Shown: positions 27,890-36,745 of the stretch, one piece after another
Position numbering within the stretch: position 1 is the first letter of the stretch
Layout: each line of letters opens with the position of its first letter
Assembly (NCBI GenBank): GCA_016708435.1
Contig: JADJFV010000031.1
Coordinates: forward strand, 1 to 64,000
DNA length: 64,000 bases
Source: Leptospiraceae bacterium
GTDB taxonomy: Bacteria; Spirochaetota; Leptospiria; Leptospirales; Leptospiraceae
Reading direction: 5' to 3'
The notes under the pieces: generated by a model
The model's database searches: none
What the model saw: the letters and a program-made list of their open reading frames with translations, nothing else
Told to the model about the DNA's origin: nothing
Program-made: the position numbers and the translations under genes

Positions 27890-27996
27890 CTCTAAAATAT
27901 TATCTCTTCTATAATAAAAATTATGCATTTACTAAAACAAGAAGCATTTAGATATGGAAGGATGAATTTTCGTTCGCATTATTGAGGATATTTAGA

Positions 27997-29487
27997 ATGC
28001 AATTTTCCAATCTTGATTTTTTAGTTTTAGTTTCTTATCTACTCATTGTATTACTCGCAGGCTTACATGCTTCTAAGAATGATACTTCTAAGAGCTTCTT
28101 TCTGGCAGACAAGGAATTGCCTTGGTATTTTATCATGCTTTCGATTGTAGCCACTGAAACTTCCAGTCTCACCTTCTTAAATATTCCGGGACTTAGTTTT
28201 AAAGGAGATTTTAGTTTTTTACAAGTAGCATTTGGATACATCTTGGGACGTGCGATTGTGGCTAATTTCATTTTGCCATTGTATTATAAGGGTGGTTATT
28301 CTTCCGTATATGAATGGGTCGGCGAGAAGTTTGGAGAATACACACAAAAATCAGTCTCGAGTATATTTTTAATCACGCGAGTTCTAGGAGATGGAATCCG
28401 ACTCTATGCCACTTCCATTCCAATTGCAATCATCTTTCATGGATACTTGCATGATACTGTGACCGAAGAGACTACCGGCATATTGACATTATTCGCTATA
28501 ACGATGATTACAACTTTATATACAGTCTTTGGTGGATTCAAGTCTGTTGTAATTACAGACAGTCTACAATTCTTTGTGTATGTAGGTGGCGGAGTTTTTT
28601 CTTTTTTGTATCTACTAAATGATCTAAGTAGCAGTATGAGTCTTCCGCAAATTTTAGACTCAGCCTACTCTTCTGGAAAATTGAATATCTACCAGGATTT
28701 CACAGGAGTAACTTCTACTAACTTCTTTCAGAAGCCTTATTTCCTTGTCAATGGACTACTCGGAGGAATCCTACTCTCTATCGGCACACATGGAGTAGAC
28801 CAAATGTTCGCTCAGCGGCTAATCGCCTGTAAATCCGAAAGAGAAAGTAAACTCGCTCTCATTGGCTCTGGCTTTTTAGTATTCTTTCAATTTGTTTTAT
28901 TTCTAGGAATAGGACTATTACTCTTTTATAAATACAAATCAATAGACATTCATCCCGATAAAATTTTCTCGAAGTATATCATAGAAAATATTCCAACTCC
29001 AATCCTCGGTCTAATCGTAGCTGCAATTCTTGCGAGTGCGATGTCCACTCTTTCTAGTTCAATCAATTCCATGTCTTTGTCTGTAATCTTTGATTGGATG
29101 AAAAAAACCGAAAGCGAGCATATACGTGTTCTTAAATCAAAATGGATTAGTCTCATGTGGGGTTTCGTATTGTTTGCCAGCTCTCTTCTTCCGTATTATT
29201 TATCGGGAAAAATATCAGAAGGACTTGTGGAAGTAGGACTTAAAATTGCTTCGTTTACATTCGGACCACTCATCGCCCTCTTTTTACTTGTTCGGGTCAA
29301 AGACCAATTATCCCTACAATTATCTTCTCGACTCTTAGTCTCTTCTCTTTTCATCAGCCTAACTTCTACAGTCTGTGTCAGCATTTTTCTAAAACCGGCA
29401 ATGGCTTACCTGATTCCGACTGGCGTCGTGGTCTTCTATACAATGGTGGGTGCCGGACAGATTGGTAAAAAAACGATGCATTCCTGA
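27997..29487 (+). CDS. Sodium:solute symporter (SSS family)
   Basis: 496 residues from the ATG at 27997, chosen because GAGG lies 10 bases upstream; a TTG 15 bases earlier would add five residues. About 13 hydrophobic segments. SSS hallmarks include FFLADKELPWYFIMLS, ATETSSLTFLNIPG, TRVLGDGIRLYA, GGFKSVVITDSLQ and ASAMSTLSSSINSMS. It couples Na+ entry to uptake of a sugar, amino acid or carboxylate; the substrate cannot be inferred. Divergent from the MarR-controlled lipoprotein pair. Confidence 0.88.
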   Translation: MQFSNLDFLVLVSYLLIVLLAGLHASKNDTSKSFFLADKELPWYFIMLSIVATETSSLTFLNIPGLSFKGDFSFLQVAFGYILGRAIVANFILPLYYKGGYSSVYEWVGEKFGEYTQKSVSSIFLITRVLGDGIRLYATSIPIAIIFHGYLHDTVTEETTGILTLFAITMITTLYTVFGGFKSVVITDSLQFFVYVGGGVFSFLYLLNDLSSSMSLPQILDSAYSSGKLNIYQDFTGVTSTNFFQKPYFLVNGLLGGILLSIGTHGVDQMFAQRLIACKSERESKLALIGSGFLVFFQFVLFLGIGLLLFYKYKSIDIHPDKIFSKYIIENIPTPILGLIVAAILASAMSTLSSSINSMSLSVIFDWMKKTESEHIRVLKSKWISLMWGFVLFASSLLPYYLSGKISEGLVEVGLKIASFTFGPLIALFLLVRVKDQLSLQLSSRLLVSSLFISLTSTVCVSIFLKPAMAYLIPTGVVVFYTMVGAGQIGKKTMHS

Positions 29488-29505
29488 TTTAATAAAATTT
29501 CTTAC

Positions 29506-29533
29506 TTGACAATCTTTTTATAAAGCATACTGT
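29506..29533 (+). promoter_or_regulatory. Candidate sigma-70-type promoter for the cyclase gene
   Basis: TTGACA at 29506-29511, a 16-bp spacer, then TACTGT at 29528-29533. It sits in the 75-bp gap between the symporter gene and the adenylate cyclase, 30 bp before the TTG start. Confidence 0.5.
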
Positions 29534-29562
29534 CTTGCCACTTTTCACCTAACGGAGGGTTA

Positions 29563-32500
29563 TTGCATTTGCTTAGTAGATTGCCATTCCTAGTATTAGC
29601 TATACCGATAAGCATAAACTGCTTAGCAATAAAGACACCCGAACTCTGTAAAACTGCCGTTGCGAAAGAGGGAGTCTTAGATCTTAGGGAATGGGACTTT
29701 GCTAGAGACGGTCAAGTCAACTTAGATGGTGAATGGGAAGTCTTTCCTGAAAAATTAGAATCATCCGAAATACAAGCAAGCGAGCCGAAGCAATTTTTTC
29801 ATTTAGGAAATACAATTAGGCTCAGTCAAAAACCTTTTTCCTATGCGAGCTTTAAATTAAGAATACTACTTCCAGAAGTATTAACCGAACCAAGTCTTTA
29901 TCTCCGAGCAAAATCATTTAACAGCGCCTATGCAGTTTTCGAGAAAGAAAAACTAATTGCAAAGTCCGGCACTGTGGGCAAATCAAAATTAGACTCTATT
30001 CCCTGGATAAGCTCTGAAATTTCTCCTATTCAGATGAGTCCTAAAGAAATGGAACTCATTCTAAAAGTATCTGACTTTTATTCTACAAAGAATACTTTGA
30101 ATGGAAAATTAGAATTGGGAACGCTTCATCAATTAGAATCTGCGTCTAATATTGATTTGTTTCTCAGTATGATTTTGGCTTCTCTTTTTCTATTGATTTT
30201 TTTCTACAATATCACTCAAATAAAGGAAAAAGTTTCTATCGCTCTTGGTATGTCAGCACTTTGTCTTACTTTTTTAGTTGGCATGTCTGACTCTTATCCG
30301 CTTTCCATTATTCTTCCTAACACAATAGGGAAATTCCTACTCAATTTCAAAATTATCTCTCAGTTTCTAGTTTTAGTGTGCACAACCTATTTGTATTTTG
30401 TTCTAAGCTCTTTCATTACTCTAAAAATACTTCGCATTCTTACCACTGCGTTTTTTTCTATTCTTACCTGCTTTGTTCTTTTAATCTATAATTTACAACT
30501 GCCCGCTCACTCAGATTTGTATGCAAGTGGGGCATTACTTCTATTTCATCTATTAGCATCCTATCACTTCTTTATATATGGTCCTAGTTCTTTTGCAAGA
30601 ATCAAAACTTACACAAATAAATACAAAGCCGAATTAGATAGAACCCTAAAGGAACTCCAGGACAATAAGAAGAGCTTTGACCAGAAGATAATCGAGCGCT
30701 CTTTTAATATGGTTACTTATATGGAGAAGTTAGAGATTCAAACAGGAGAAATGGAAAAGCTAAACGAACTAATCATCCATCTGTTAGAAGGGGCTAATAT
30801 TGATTCTGTGCTAGATGAGATTTTTACTCATATCATGACTTACTATCGTGCAAACATTGCCTTTCTTTATTTTCTAGATTCTGATTCCAATGAATTCTAT
30901 CCGTATCGCGGAATTACAAAAGATATACCGGATGAGATTCAGTCTTTTATGTCAACAGCTAGAATGCCTGTGTCAAGAGAAGCGGGTGTAGCCTATATTG
31001 CTTATAAAAGAAAACGAACCATCTACATCGAAAATGCAAAAACTAAATACACTAAAAAGAAAGATAAAGTAACAGGAAGCGGTAAACCAGAATTAGTCTC
31101 TTCTCTCTATATTCCTGTTTTAATTCGAAATGAATTTCAAGGAATCTTTTTTCTGGCAACATTCAATCATCCCCTTCATCTAAACAAAGACAAGATTAAA
31201 TTCATTTCCATGTTCACAAATCAATTAACAGCAGCCATTCAAAAAGAAAGAATGCTAAAAGAAATGGAGGAAGAAAAAAGAAGAGCGGAACTAGAAAAGG
31301 AAAGAGCTGAGAAAGCAAGGCTAGAAGCAGAAGCAGCAAAGGCAGAAATTGAGGCTATTAATAGTTTGGCGCGTAGCATCAATGAAAACTTAGAGCTTAA
31401 ATTCATAATGGATAAGATTATGAATTATGTAGAATCCCATTTTGGAATTAAATTCTATTCTTTACATATCTTAAATGATAACAAAAAGAAAATGAAATTA
31501 CTAGAAGCAAAATTCCCCGAATCCGTATCACCGGAAGAAAAAAGAAAGATCATGCAAATTCAAATTCCAATCCTAACAGAAGAAGGGGCATTTGCCTTTA
31601 TCTGCAAGTCTAAGAAGATGGTTTTTTATAAAAAGTTAGACATTGAAAAATCAAATGAAGAAGAAAGACAGGCTCTTGGAAATCTAAATATTTCTTCCAT
31701 GGTAGGAATTCCACTCAAAGTAAAAAATGAAATCATAGGTATCTTAAATTTCTTTAGTCCGACTCAACTCAGTCTTACCAAAATGCATCTAAAGACAATC
31801 GCAAGCTTGGGTGAGCAAGTCGCTGGTGTCATTCATAATTCCAGTCTTTATAAAGACATTAAAACCGAAAAGGATAAATCAGAGAGTCTACTCTTAAGTA
31901 TCCTCCCTCCTAAAATTGCAACCGAATTAAAGAACACAAGCAAAGTCGTTCCGATTATCTATGAATCAGTAACAATCTTATTTACTGACTTTGTTGCCTT
32001 CACTAAGATTGCTGAGACACTTTTACCCAAGCAGCTTTTAATTGAGCTAGATGGATACTTTACTTTCTTTGATTTTGTTTGTGAAAAATACAATATCGAA
32101 AAACTAAAAACGATAGGCGACTCCTATATGTGCGCGGGGGGACTTCCAACGGCTAACAAGACTCATGCGCTAGATGCCTGCCTGACTGCAATGGAATTTA
32201 GAGACTTTGCACTTAGAATGCAGGAATTAAATTCTAACTCTAAGGATGCAATGATGCCATGGGAATTACGAATTGGACTGCATACAGGTCCTGTGATTGG
32301 AGGAATCGTAGGCACAACAAAGTTTGCCTATGATGTATGGGGAGACAGTGTAAATATTGCGAGTCGAATTGAATCTTCGAGTGTGCCCGGAAAAGTAAAT
32401 ATCTCCGAGACAACCTATGAACTCGTAAAAGATTTTTTTGTTTGTGAGCATCGAGGCAAAGTAAGTGCAAAGAACAAAGGTCAAATTGATATGCACTTTC

Positions 32501-32640
32501 TAGATAGGCTTAAACCTGAATTCTCTGCAAACGAAGAAGGAACCATTCCCAACCAAAAGTTTCATGAGCTCTACGCAAGAATTAAAGCAGGCGAGAGCAT
32601 CATTACATACACGATAGAACAATTACCATTAGCCGTTTAG
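29563..32640 (+). CDS. Membrane-bound GAF-GAF class III adenylate cyclase
   Basis: 1025 residues. The TTG start at 29563 is set by a GGAGG 6 bases upstream. Order: a signal-like N-terminus with a possible lipobox (SINC), a 7TMR-DISM-like beta-sandwich extracellular domain (about 35-190), five or six membrane helices (about 198-345), a coiled coil, GAF 1 (about 400-555), a charged coiled coil (560-605), GAF 2 (605-750) and a class III cyclase domain (about 785-960). The metal Asps lie in LFTDFVAFT and KTIGDSYMC, the ATP-selective Lys/Asp in EKLKTIG and YDVWGDSVN, and the transition-state Asn/Arg in NIASR. It should make cAMP in response to an extracellular or GAF-bound ligand. Confidence 0.88.
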   Translation: MHLLSRLPFLVLAIPISINCLAIKTPELCKTAVAKEGVLDLREWDFARDGQVNLDGEWEVFPEKLESSEIQASEPKQFFHLGNTIRLSQKPFSYASFKLRILLPEVLTEPSLYLRAKSFNSAYAVFEKEKLIAKSGTVGKSKLDSIPWISSEISPIQMSPKEMELILKVSDFYSTKNTLNGKLELGTLHQLESASNIDLFLSMILASLFLLIFFYNITQIKEKVSIALGMSALCLTFLVGMSDSYPLSIILPNTIGKFLLNFKIISQFLVLVCTTYLYFVLSSFITLKILRILTTAFFSILTCFVLLIYNLQLPAHSDLYASGALLLFHLLASYHFFIYGPSSFARIKTYTNKYKAELDRTLKELQDNKKSFDQKIIERSFNMVTYMEKLEIQTGEMEKLNELIIHLLEGANIDSVLDEIFTHIMTYYRANIAFLYFLDSDSNEFYPYRGITKDIPDEIQSFMSTARMPVSREAGVAYIAYKRKRTIYIENAKTKYTKKKDKVTGSGKPELVSSLYIPVLIRNEFQGIFFLATFNHPLHLNKDKIKFISMFTNQLTAAIQKERMLKEMEEEKRRAELEKERAEKARLEAEAAKAEIEAINSLARSINENLELKFIMDKIMNYVESHFGIKFYSLHILNDNKKKMKLLEAKFPESVSPEEKRKIMQIQIPILTEEGAFAFICKSKKMVFYKKLDIEKSNEEERQALGNLNISSMVGIPLKVKNEIIGILNFFSPTQLSLTKMHLKTIASLGEQVAGVIHNSSLYKDIKTEKDKSESLLLSILPPKIATELKNTSKVVPIIYESVTILFTDFVAFTKIAETLLPKQLLIELDGYFTFFDFVCEKYNIEKLKTIGDSYMCAGGLPTANKTHALDACLTAMEFRDFALRMQELNSNSKDAMMPWELRIGLHTGPVIGGIVGTTKFAYDVWGDSVNIASRIESSSVPGKVNISETTYELVKDFFVCEHRGKVSAKNKGQIDMHFLDRLKPEFSANEEGTIPNQKFHELYARIKAGESIITYTIEQLPLAV

Positions 32641-34293
32641 ATTTAAAACATTGAATATAATCTGCACGAGTAATATCTTTGTAATCATAGCGACAGGGAA
32701 TACTAGCGAGTAACCAAAACTAGGAACGCTATTTTTTATCTCAGCAGTTGCATAGGCAATACAAGCAGGTTGCGTTTGCATTCCAGAAAGAATTCCAATA
32801 AGAAGTGGATAAGGAATTTTTAAGAATATTCTACCGGCTAATAGCATTATGCCTGTGTTGATCGTAGTAATAATAAATCCCAAGAAGACTAACAACAATC
32901 CGTATTTAGCAAAGTTTGCTCCAAAAGAAAAACCGGCTTTGAGTCCAATGCCTGAAAGAAATAACACAACACCCATTTGTCTGAGAGTTAAATTTGCGTT
33001 ATACGAAATACTCCAAACAATACTTCCTGTTCTTCCTAGATAACCTAGAATCAAAGACACAATGAGAGGTCCGCCGGCATAACCGAGTTTAAAGGAAGCA
33101 CCACCTGGAAGAGGAATTGGAATTTCTCCTACAAATAGACCAATCGCAATTCCAATCGCCATGCTAATATAATCAATCTCTGTTAGACTGTGAAAGGAAT
33201 CTCCAAAGAACTTAGATACTTTGTCCATATCCTCCTTTGCTGCTACAATTCGAATTCGATCTCCCCCTTGTAAAATAGTATTAGGCGAAGGAACGATATC
33301 TGCATCTCCTCGTTTGAGACGGGTAATCGTTGCTTCAAATTTAGTGTGTAGATCGAGGCTACCGATTGTATACCCGATGACATCTTTACTCGAAACAAAG
33401 ACTCTTCTGAAATCAAGCTCGGATCTATCTGCAAATAAATGAGTGTGATCATGCACTCCGAAAAAAGGCGTGCGCTCTCTAAGCTTTGTGCCGACTAACG
33501 TTATAATATCATCTTTTTCTAAAACGGTATCACCATTTACAATTTCTGTTTTGTCTTTCTTTTTAATTCGAGCAATTACAAGTCCGGTCAAATCATTGTT
33601 TGCAAAAATATATTCTACTGTTTTACCAAACAAATTTGGATTTGTAATTTGAATATCTCTATGCTCTAATTCTTTTCCACCGAAACCAAGCTCTTCTGCA
33701 ATCTCAGAGCTTTCTTTTTCAACATCTACTTTGAAAAGTTTCTTGATTACAAAAAAAGAAATAATTACTCCAATCACGCCATAAGGATAGGCAATTGAAT
33801 AGCCGGCAATAGGCTCTCCCATCACTTTACTCAATTCACCGGGAGGCAGACTGGAATATGTATTTTTTAAAGTATCAACGATAGACGCAAGAGCTGGAGT
33901 GTTTGTGAGAGAGCCTGCAAAAAGACCGGAAGTGATATTTGCATTTAGACCAAATGCTTTTCCTAAGATAACAGTCAGAATAGCGGATAATGTCAATACT
34001 CCTACCATAAGTAGATTGTAAGAAATCGCCTTCTTATTAAAACTAGCAAAGAAGCCAGGTCCTGCTTGTAGACCAGTCGTATAAACAAAAAAAACTAAAC
34101 CAAGAATATAGACGGTATCCGGCAAAGCTAACTTCTCAGACAAAGAGCCAAACGCAATTCCTACAAATAGAACGGCAGCAATTCCTAAACTAAAACCTTT
34201 GTATTTCAATTTGCCTAAAAAATAGCCAATTGCTATTACCAAGAAAAGTAAAAATAATTTATTCTCTTCTAAATACTTTATTAAAATTTCCAT
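32629..34293 (-). CDS. AspT/YidE-type transporter with two RCK_C domains
   Basis: 554 residues. Two membrane halves (about 1-170 and 375-554), each with the duplicated family motifs (YTTGLQAGPGFF, GLFAGSLTNTPAL in the first; FLSGIGLKAGFSFG, GILSGMQTQPA in the second). Between them lie two TrkA-C-like regulatory domains (about 205-370: IVNGDTVLEKDDIITLVG, TILQGGDRIRIVA). Members include the aspartate:alanine exchanger AspT; substrate here unknown. Its stop overlaps the convergent cyclase gene by 12 bp. Confidence 0.85.
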   Translation of the reverse strand: MEILIKYLEENKLFLLFLVIAIGYFLGKLKYKGFSLGIAAVLFVGIAFGSLSEKLALPDTVYILGLVFFVYTTGLQAGPGFFASFNKKAISYNLLMVGVLTLSAILTVILGKAFGLNANITSGLFAGSLTNTPALASIVDTLKNTYSSLPPGELSKVMGEPIAGYSIAYPYGVIGVIISFFVIKKLFKVDVEKESSEIAEELGFGGKELEHRDIQITNPNLFGKTVEYIFANNDLTGLVIARIKKKDKTEIVNGDTVLEKDDIITLVGTKLRERTPFFGVHDHTHLFADRSELDFRRVFVSSKDVIGYTIGSLDLHTKFEATITRLKRGDADIVPSPNTILQGGDRIRIVAAKEDMDKVSKFFGDSFHSLTEIDYISMAIGIAIGLFVGEIPIPLPGGASFKLGYAGGPLIVSLILGYLGRTGSIVWSISYNANLTLRQMGVVLFLSGIGLKAGFSFGANFAKYGLLLVFLGFIITTINTGIMLLAGRIFLKIPYPLLIGILSGMQTQPACIAYATAEIKNSVPSFGYSLVFPVAMITKILLVQIIFNVLNLNG

Positions 34294-34413
34294 AGAGACT
34301 CCTGAAAAAAACTTACAGACATTCGTAGATTAAACAATTTCTTTTTTTATTTTTAAAAATATTTTTTTACACTTTTGCCTTCATCGATTGCGGACGATTC
34401 TCAACAGAGTTCA

Positions 34414-34564
34414 TTGCCACGGAGGCACGGAGACACAGAGGTTTTTCGCTGTATCATAATACGAGAACAGTAAACCTAAAATAACGTCAGTTCGTTGTAA
34501 CAAATAATTTATTTTTATATCGAATCTCGTGAAATTTCTCTGTGTCTCAGTGCCTCTGTGGCAA
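34414..34564. repeat. Facing pair of CACGGAG-type short repeats
   Basis: The arm at 34414-34441 contains CACGGAGG, CACGGAGA and CACAGAGG, about three 8-nt units. The arm at 34538-34564 is its reverse complement with few mismatches (TGCCTCTGTGGCAA at the end). The arms enclose about 95 bp of unrelated AT-rich DNA. A half copy occurs near 45330-45342. Confidence 0.7.
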
Positions 34565-34581
34565 ATCCGTCTACTATTTTA

Positions 34582-36729
34582 CTAAAATGTAATTTCTTCT
34601 GTGTTGACAGAAAGTGTTTTGTATTTTCCGGAAATCCAATTTTGTAAATCAGAGGAATACCAACGGGAGAATCTTCTATCAGAAGGACCGCCGGGCATGT
34701 TGGTAATAACAGAATTATCCGCCATATCAGATACAACTCGAATCGATGCGGCAAAACTAGTTGTGCGACCGGCTGATTTATAAATCTGTCCCTGCGAAAT
34801 CGTAGCACGACCACCGGGAATTGCAATCGGTCCTTTATCAAATCCAAGAAAGCGAGGAAGTTTTCCAGCAAATAAAATATGATTGAATTTGAGTTCCTGC
34901 ACACTGCCCCAGGTTTTAATTTCTGTCTGTAGACTTTTCTCTGCCACTCGCTTGAATATTTCTTCACGGGTTTCTGTTCCAAACCAAATCGATTTTTCAG
35001 AGAGAAGTATATTTACAAATTTATCATAGAAGTCTACAAACACTCCAGTCTCTTCTTGTAAAAAGGAAATGAGTTTTTCTCCTAGATTTTTTTTGCCGAA
35101 TACTTCTCTAAATAATTCTTTATAAAACACTTCAAAGAGATAAGCGCCATTAGACTCAATATTGTATTTTAAATCCCAATCTCTTAGAATATTTCCCTGT
35201 GCGGTATCAGGAAGCAGTGGCTTTAGAATTTTCATAAATATTTCCGCTTCTAAAGAATATACATCATAGTGCATCTTACAAACATCTTCGACTGTAAACT
35301 TAGAGCCACTGCGGATAAGATTGGCTATCCTGTCAGCGCGATAAGAGCCCATTGGCATATTGAGAGGTTTTATTTTTCCGTATTGGTTTAAATTATTATT
35401 AGCCGTTACAAAGAATCCTTCTTTTGGATTGTAGGACTTTGGCATATCAGAAGGAGACTCGAACCCATTCCAATCGTCTTTCTTATCCCATCCGCAGAAT
35501 GGAACAAAACCACTTGCCCCTTTTTTTCGTTTAGGAACTTTTCCGCTCATTTGATAACCAATGTTTCCTGCGGAGTCAGCGATTACAAAATTCCAGGCTG
35601 TTTCTACTTTGCTAACAATATCCATTGCGTGTTTTGTATTCTGACTAGTAAGTAGAGACAAAATGGAATTAACCGTTACCCCACCGGAGTCCACGCCTGT
35701 CCATTGAGAAGATAGATAAATTCCTTCTTTATACGGATTTCCCGAAAGAGTCCCATGTTCGTTTTCATAAAAGAGAATTTCTTTGCTTTTTTTCTTTTTG
35801 CGTTTAATAACTTCTTTGCGTTGAATAAAAGGAATGTATTTTCCTTCTTTTAAATACTTGCCCTCAAGACAATCTTCCATCCAGGAATCATAGGCATCTA
35901 CAAAGGCATAGGTGACACCCCAGCTTAAATCTTTTGTTCGACCGGTTAAGATTCCGGGAACACCGGGCATACTTCCGCCTATCGCATACCAATTAGGAGT
36001 AGAAAGAATGATTTCTCCCCAGACAGAAGGAAGTCGATTGATTTCTAAATGGGGGTCATTGGATAAGATGGGTTTGCCGCTCTTGGTAAGGCTACCACCG
36101 ATTACCCAGTTATTCGAAGCCATCATCTTAGGCGCCCCTATTTCCCATAATACAGAGGGAGGGACAACTCTATCTTCTAAATGAATCTTCTTTATCTTTT
36201 CATAATTTGCACCTGTAAGAATTCCGGGAAACAATTCTTCTAAATGCTTTTCACTCACACCTGCTTGCACCATTTCAATAAATAGTCTTTCTACTTCTCC
36301 CTGTGATTGGGCTAATGTCAGGTATCCGATCATTCTAGAAATTAAAATACAATCTTCAATCGTCCAGGCTTCTTTTGGAACTCCAAGCAGTTTCATTTCA
36401 AATGGATAGGTTTTCGCAAAACCGTCATTTACTCCTGCACAGTAGGATTTTATCCATTGTTTTTTTTCGGAGTCTACTTCTGAGAGTGGTTTACTCGTTT
36501 TTCCATACCAATTCATTCTTCTAAAGAATGTGTCAATCGAAAGAGAAGTATCACTTGAATCTAAAAGTTCAGAAAGTCTTCCGCGACCAAGGATACGCAT
36601 AAAGTTCATTTGCATTCCTCTGTCTATTGCATGAACATAACCCAATCCATAAAGGCAATCTTCAATTGTATTTGCTTTTACTTTGGGAACTCCCTCTTTG
36701 GTTCTAGTAAGTTTAATATTTTCTCTCAT
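34582..36729 (-). CDS. Penicillin acylase-family N-terminal nucleophile hydrolase
   Basis: 715 residues from the ATG at 36729, chosen because GGGGA lies about 8 bases upstream; a GTG at 36756 would overlap the upstream gene and add nine residues. Family features: GVPKVKANTIEDCLYGLGYVHA, split by known N-terminal motifs, the nucleophile Ser (about residue 205) in MASNNWVIGG, then KPILSNDPHL and GVPGILTGRTKDLSWG. Family members cleave amides such as beta-lactam side chains or acyl-homoserine lactones after self-cleavage. No signal peptide is visible, which is unusual because typical members mature in the periplasm. It lies 16 bp after the SpoIIE/TPR gene. Confidence 0.85.
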   Translation of the reverse strand: MRENIKLTRTKEGVPKVKANTIEDCLYGLGYVHAIDRGMQMNFMRILGRGRLSELLDSSDTSLSIDTFFRRMNWYGKTSKPLSEVDSEKKQWIKSYCAGVNDGFAKTYPFEMKLLGVPKEAWTIEDCILISRMIGYLTLAQSQGEVERLFIEMVQAGVSEKHLEELFPGILTGANYEKIKKIHLEDRVVPPSVLWEIGAPKMMASNNWVIGGSLTKSGKPILSNDPHLEINRLPSVWGEIILSTPNWYAIGGSMPGVPGILTGRTKDLSWGVTYAFVDAYDSWMEDCLEGKYLKEGKYIPFIQRKEVIKRKKKKSKEILFYENEHGTLSGNPYKEGIYLSSQWTGVDSGGVTVNSILSLLTSQNTKHAMDIVSKVETAWNFVIADSAGNIGYQMSGKVPKRKKGASGFVPFCGWDKKDDWNGFESPSDMPKSYNPKEGFFVTANNNLNQYGKIKPLNMPMGSYRADRIANLIRSGSKFTVEDVCKMHYDVYSLEAEIFMKILKPLLPDTAQGNILRDWDLKYNIESNGAYLFEVFYKELFREVFGKKNLGEKLISFLQEETGVFVDFYDKFVNILLSEKSIWFGTETREEIFKRVAEKSLQTEIKTWGSVQELKFNHILFAGKLPRFLGFDKGPIAIPGGRATISQGQIYKSAGRTTSFAASIRVVSDMADNSVITNMPGGPSDRRFSRWYSSDLQNWISGKYKTLSVNTEEITF

Positions 36730-36745
36730 GATTTTTCCCCACTTA

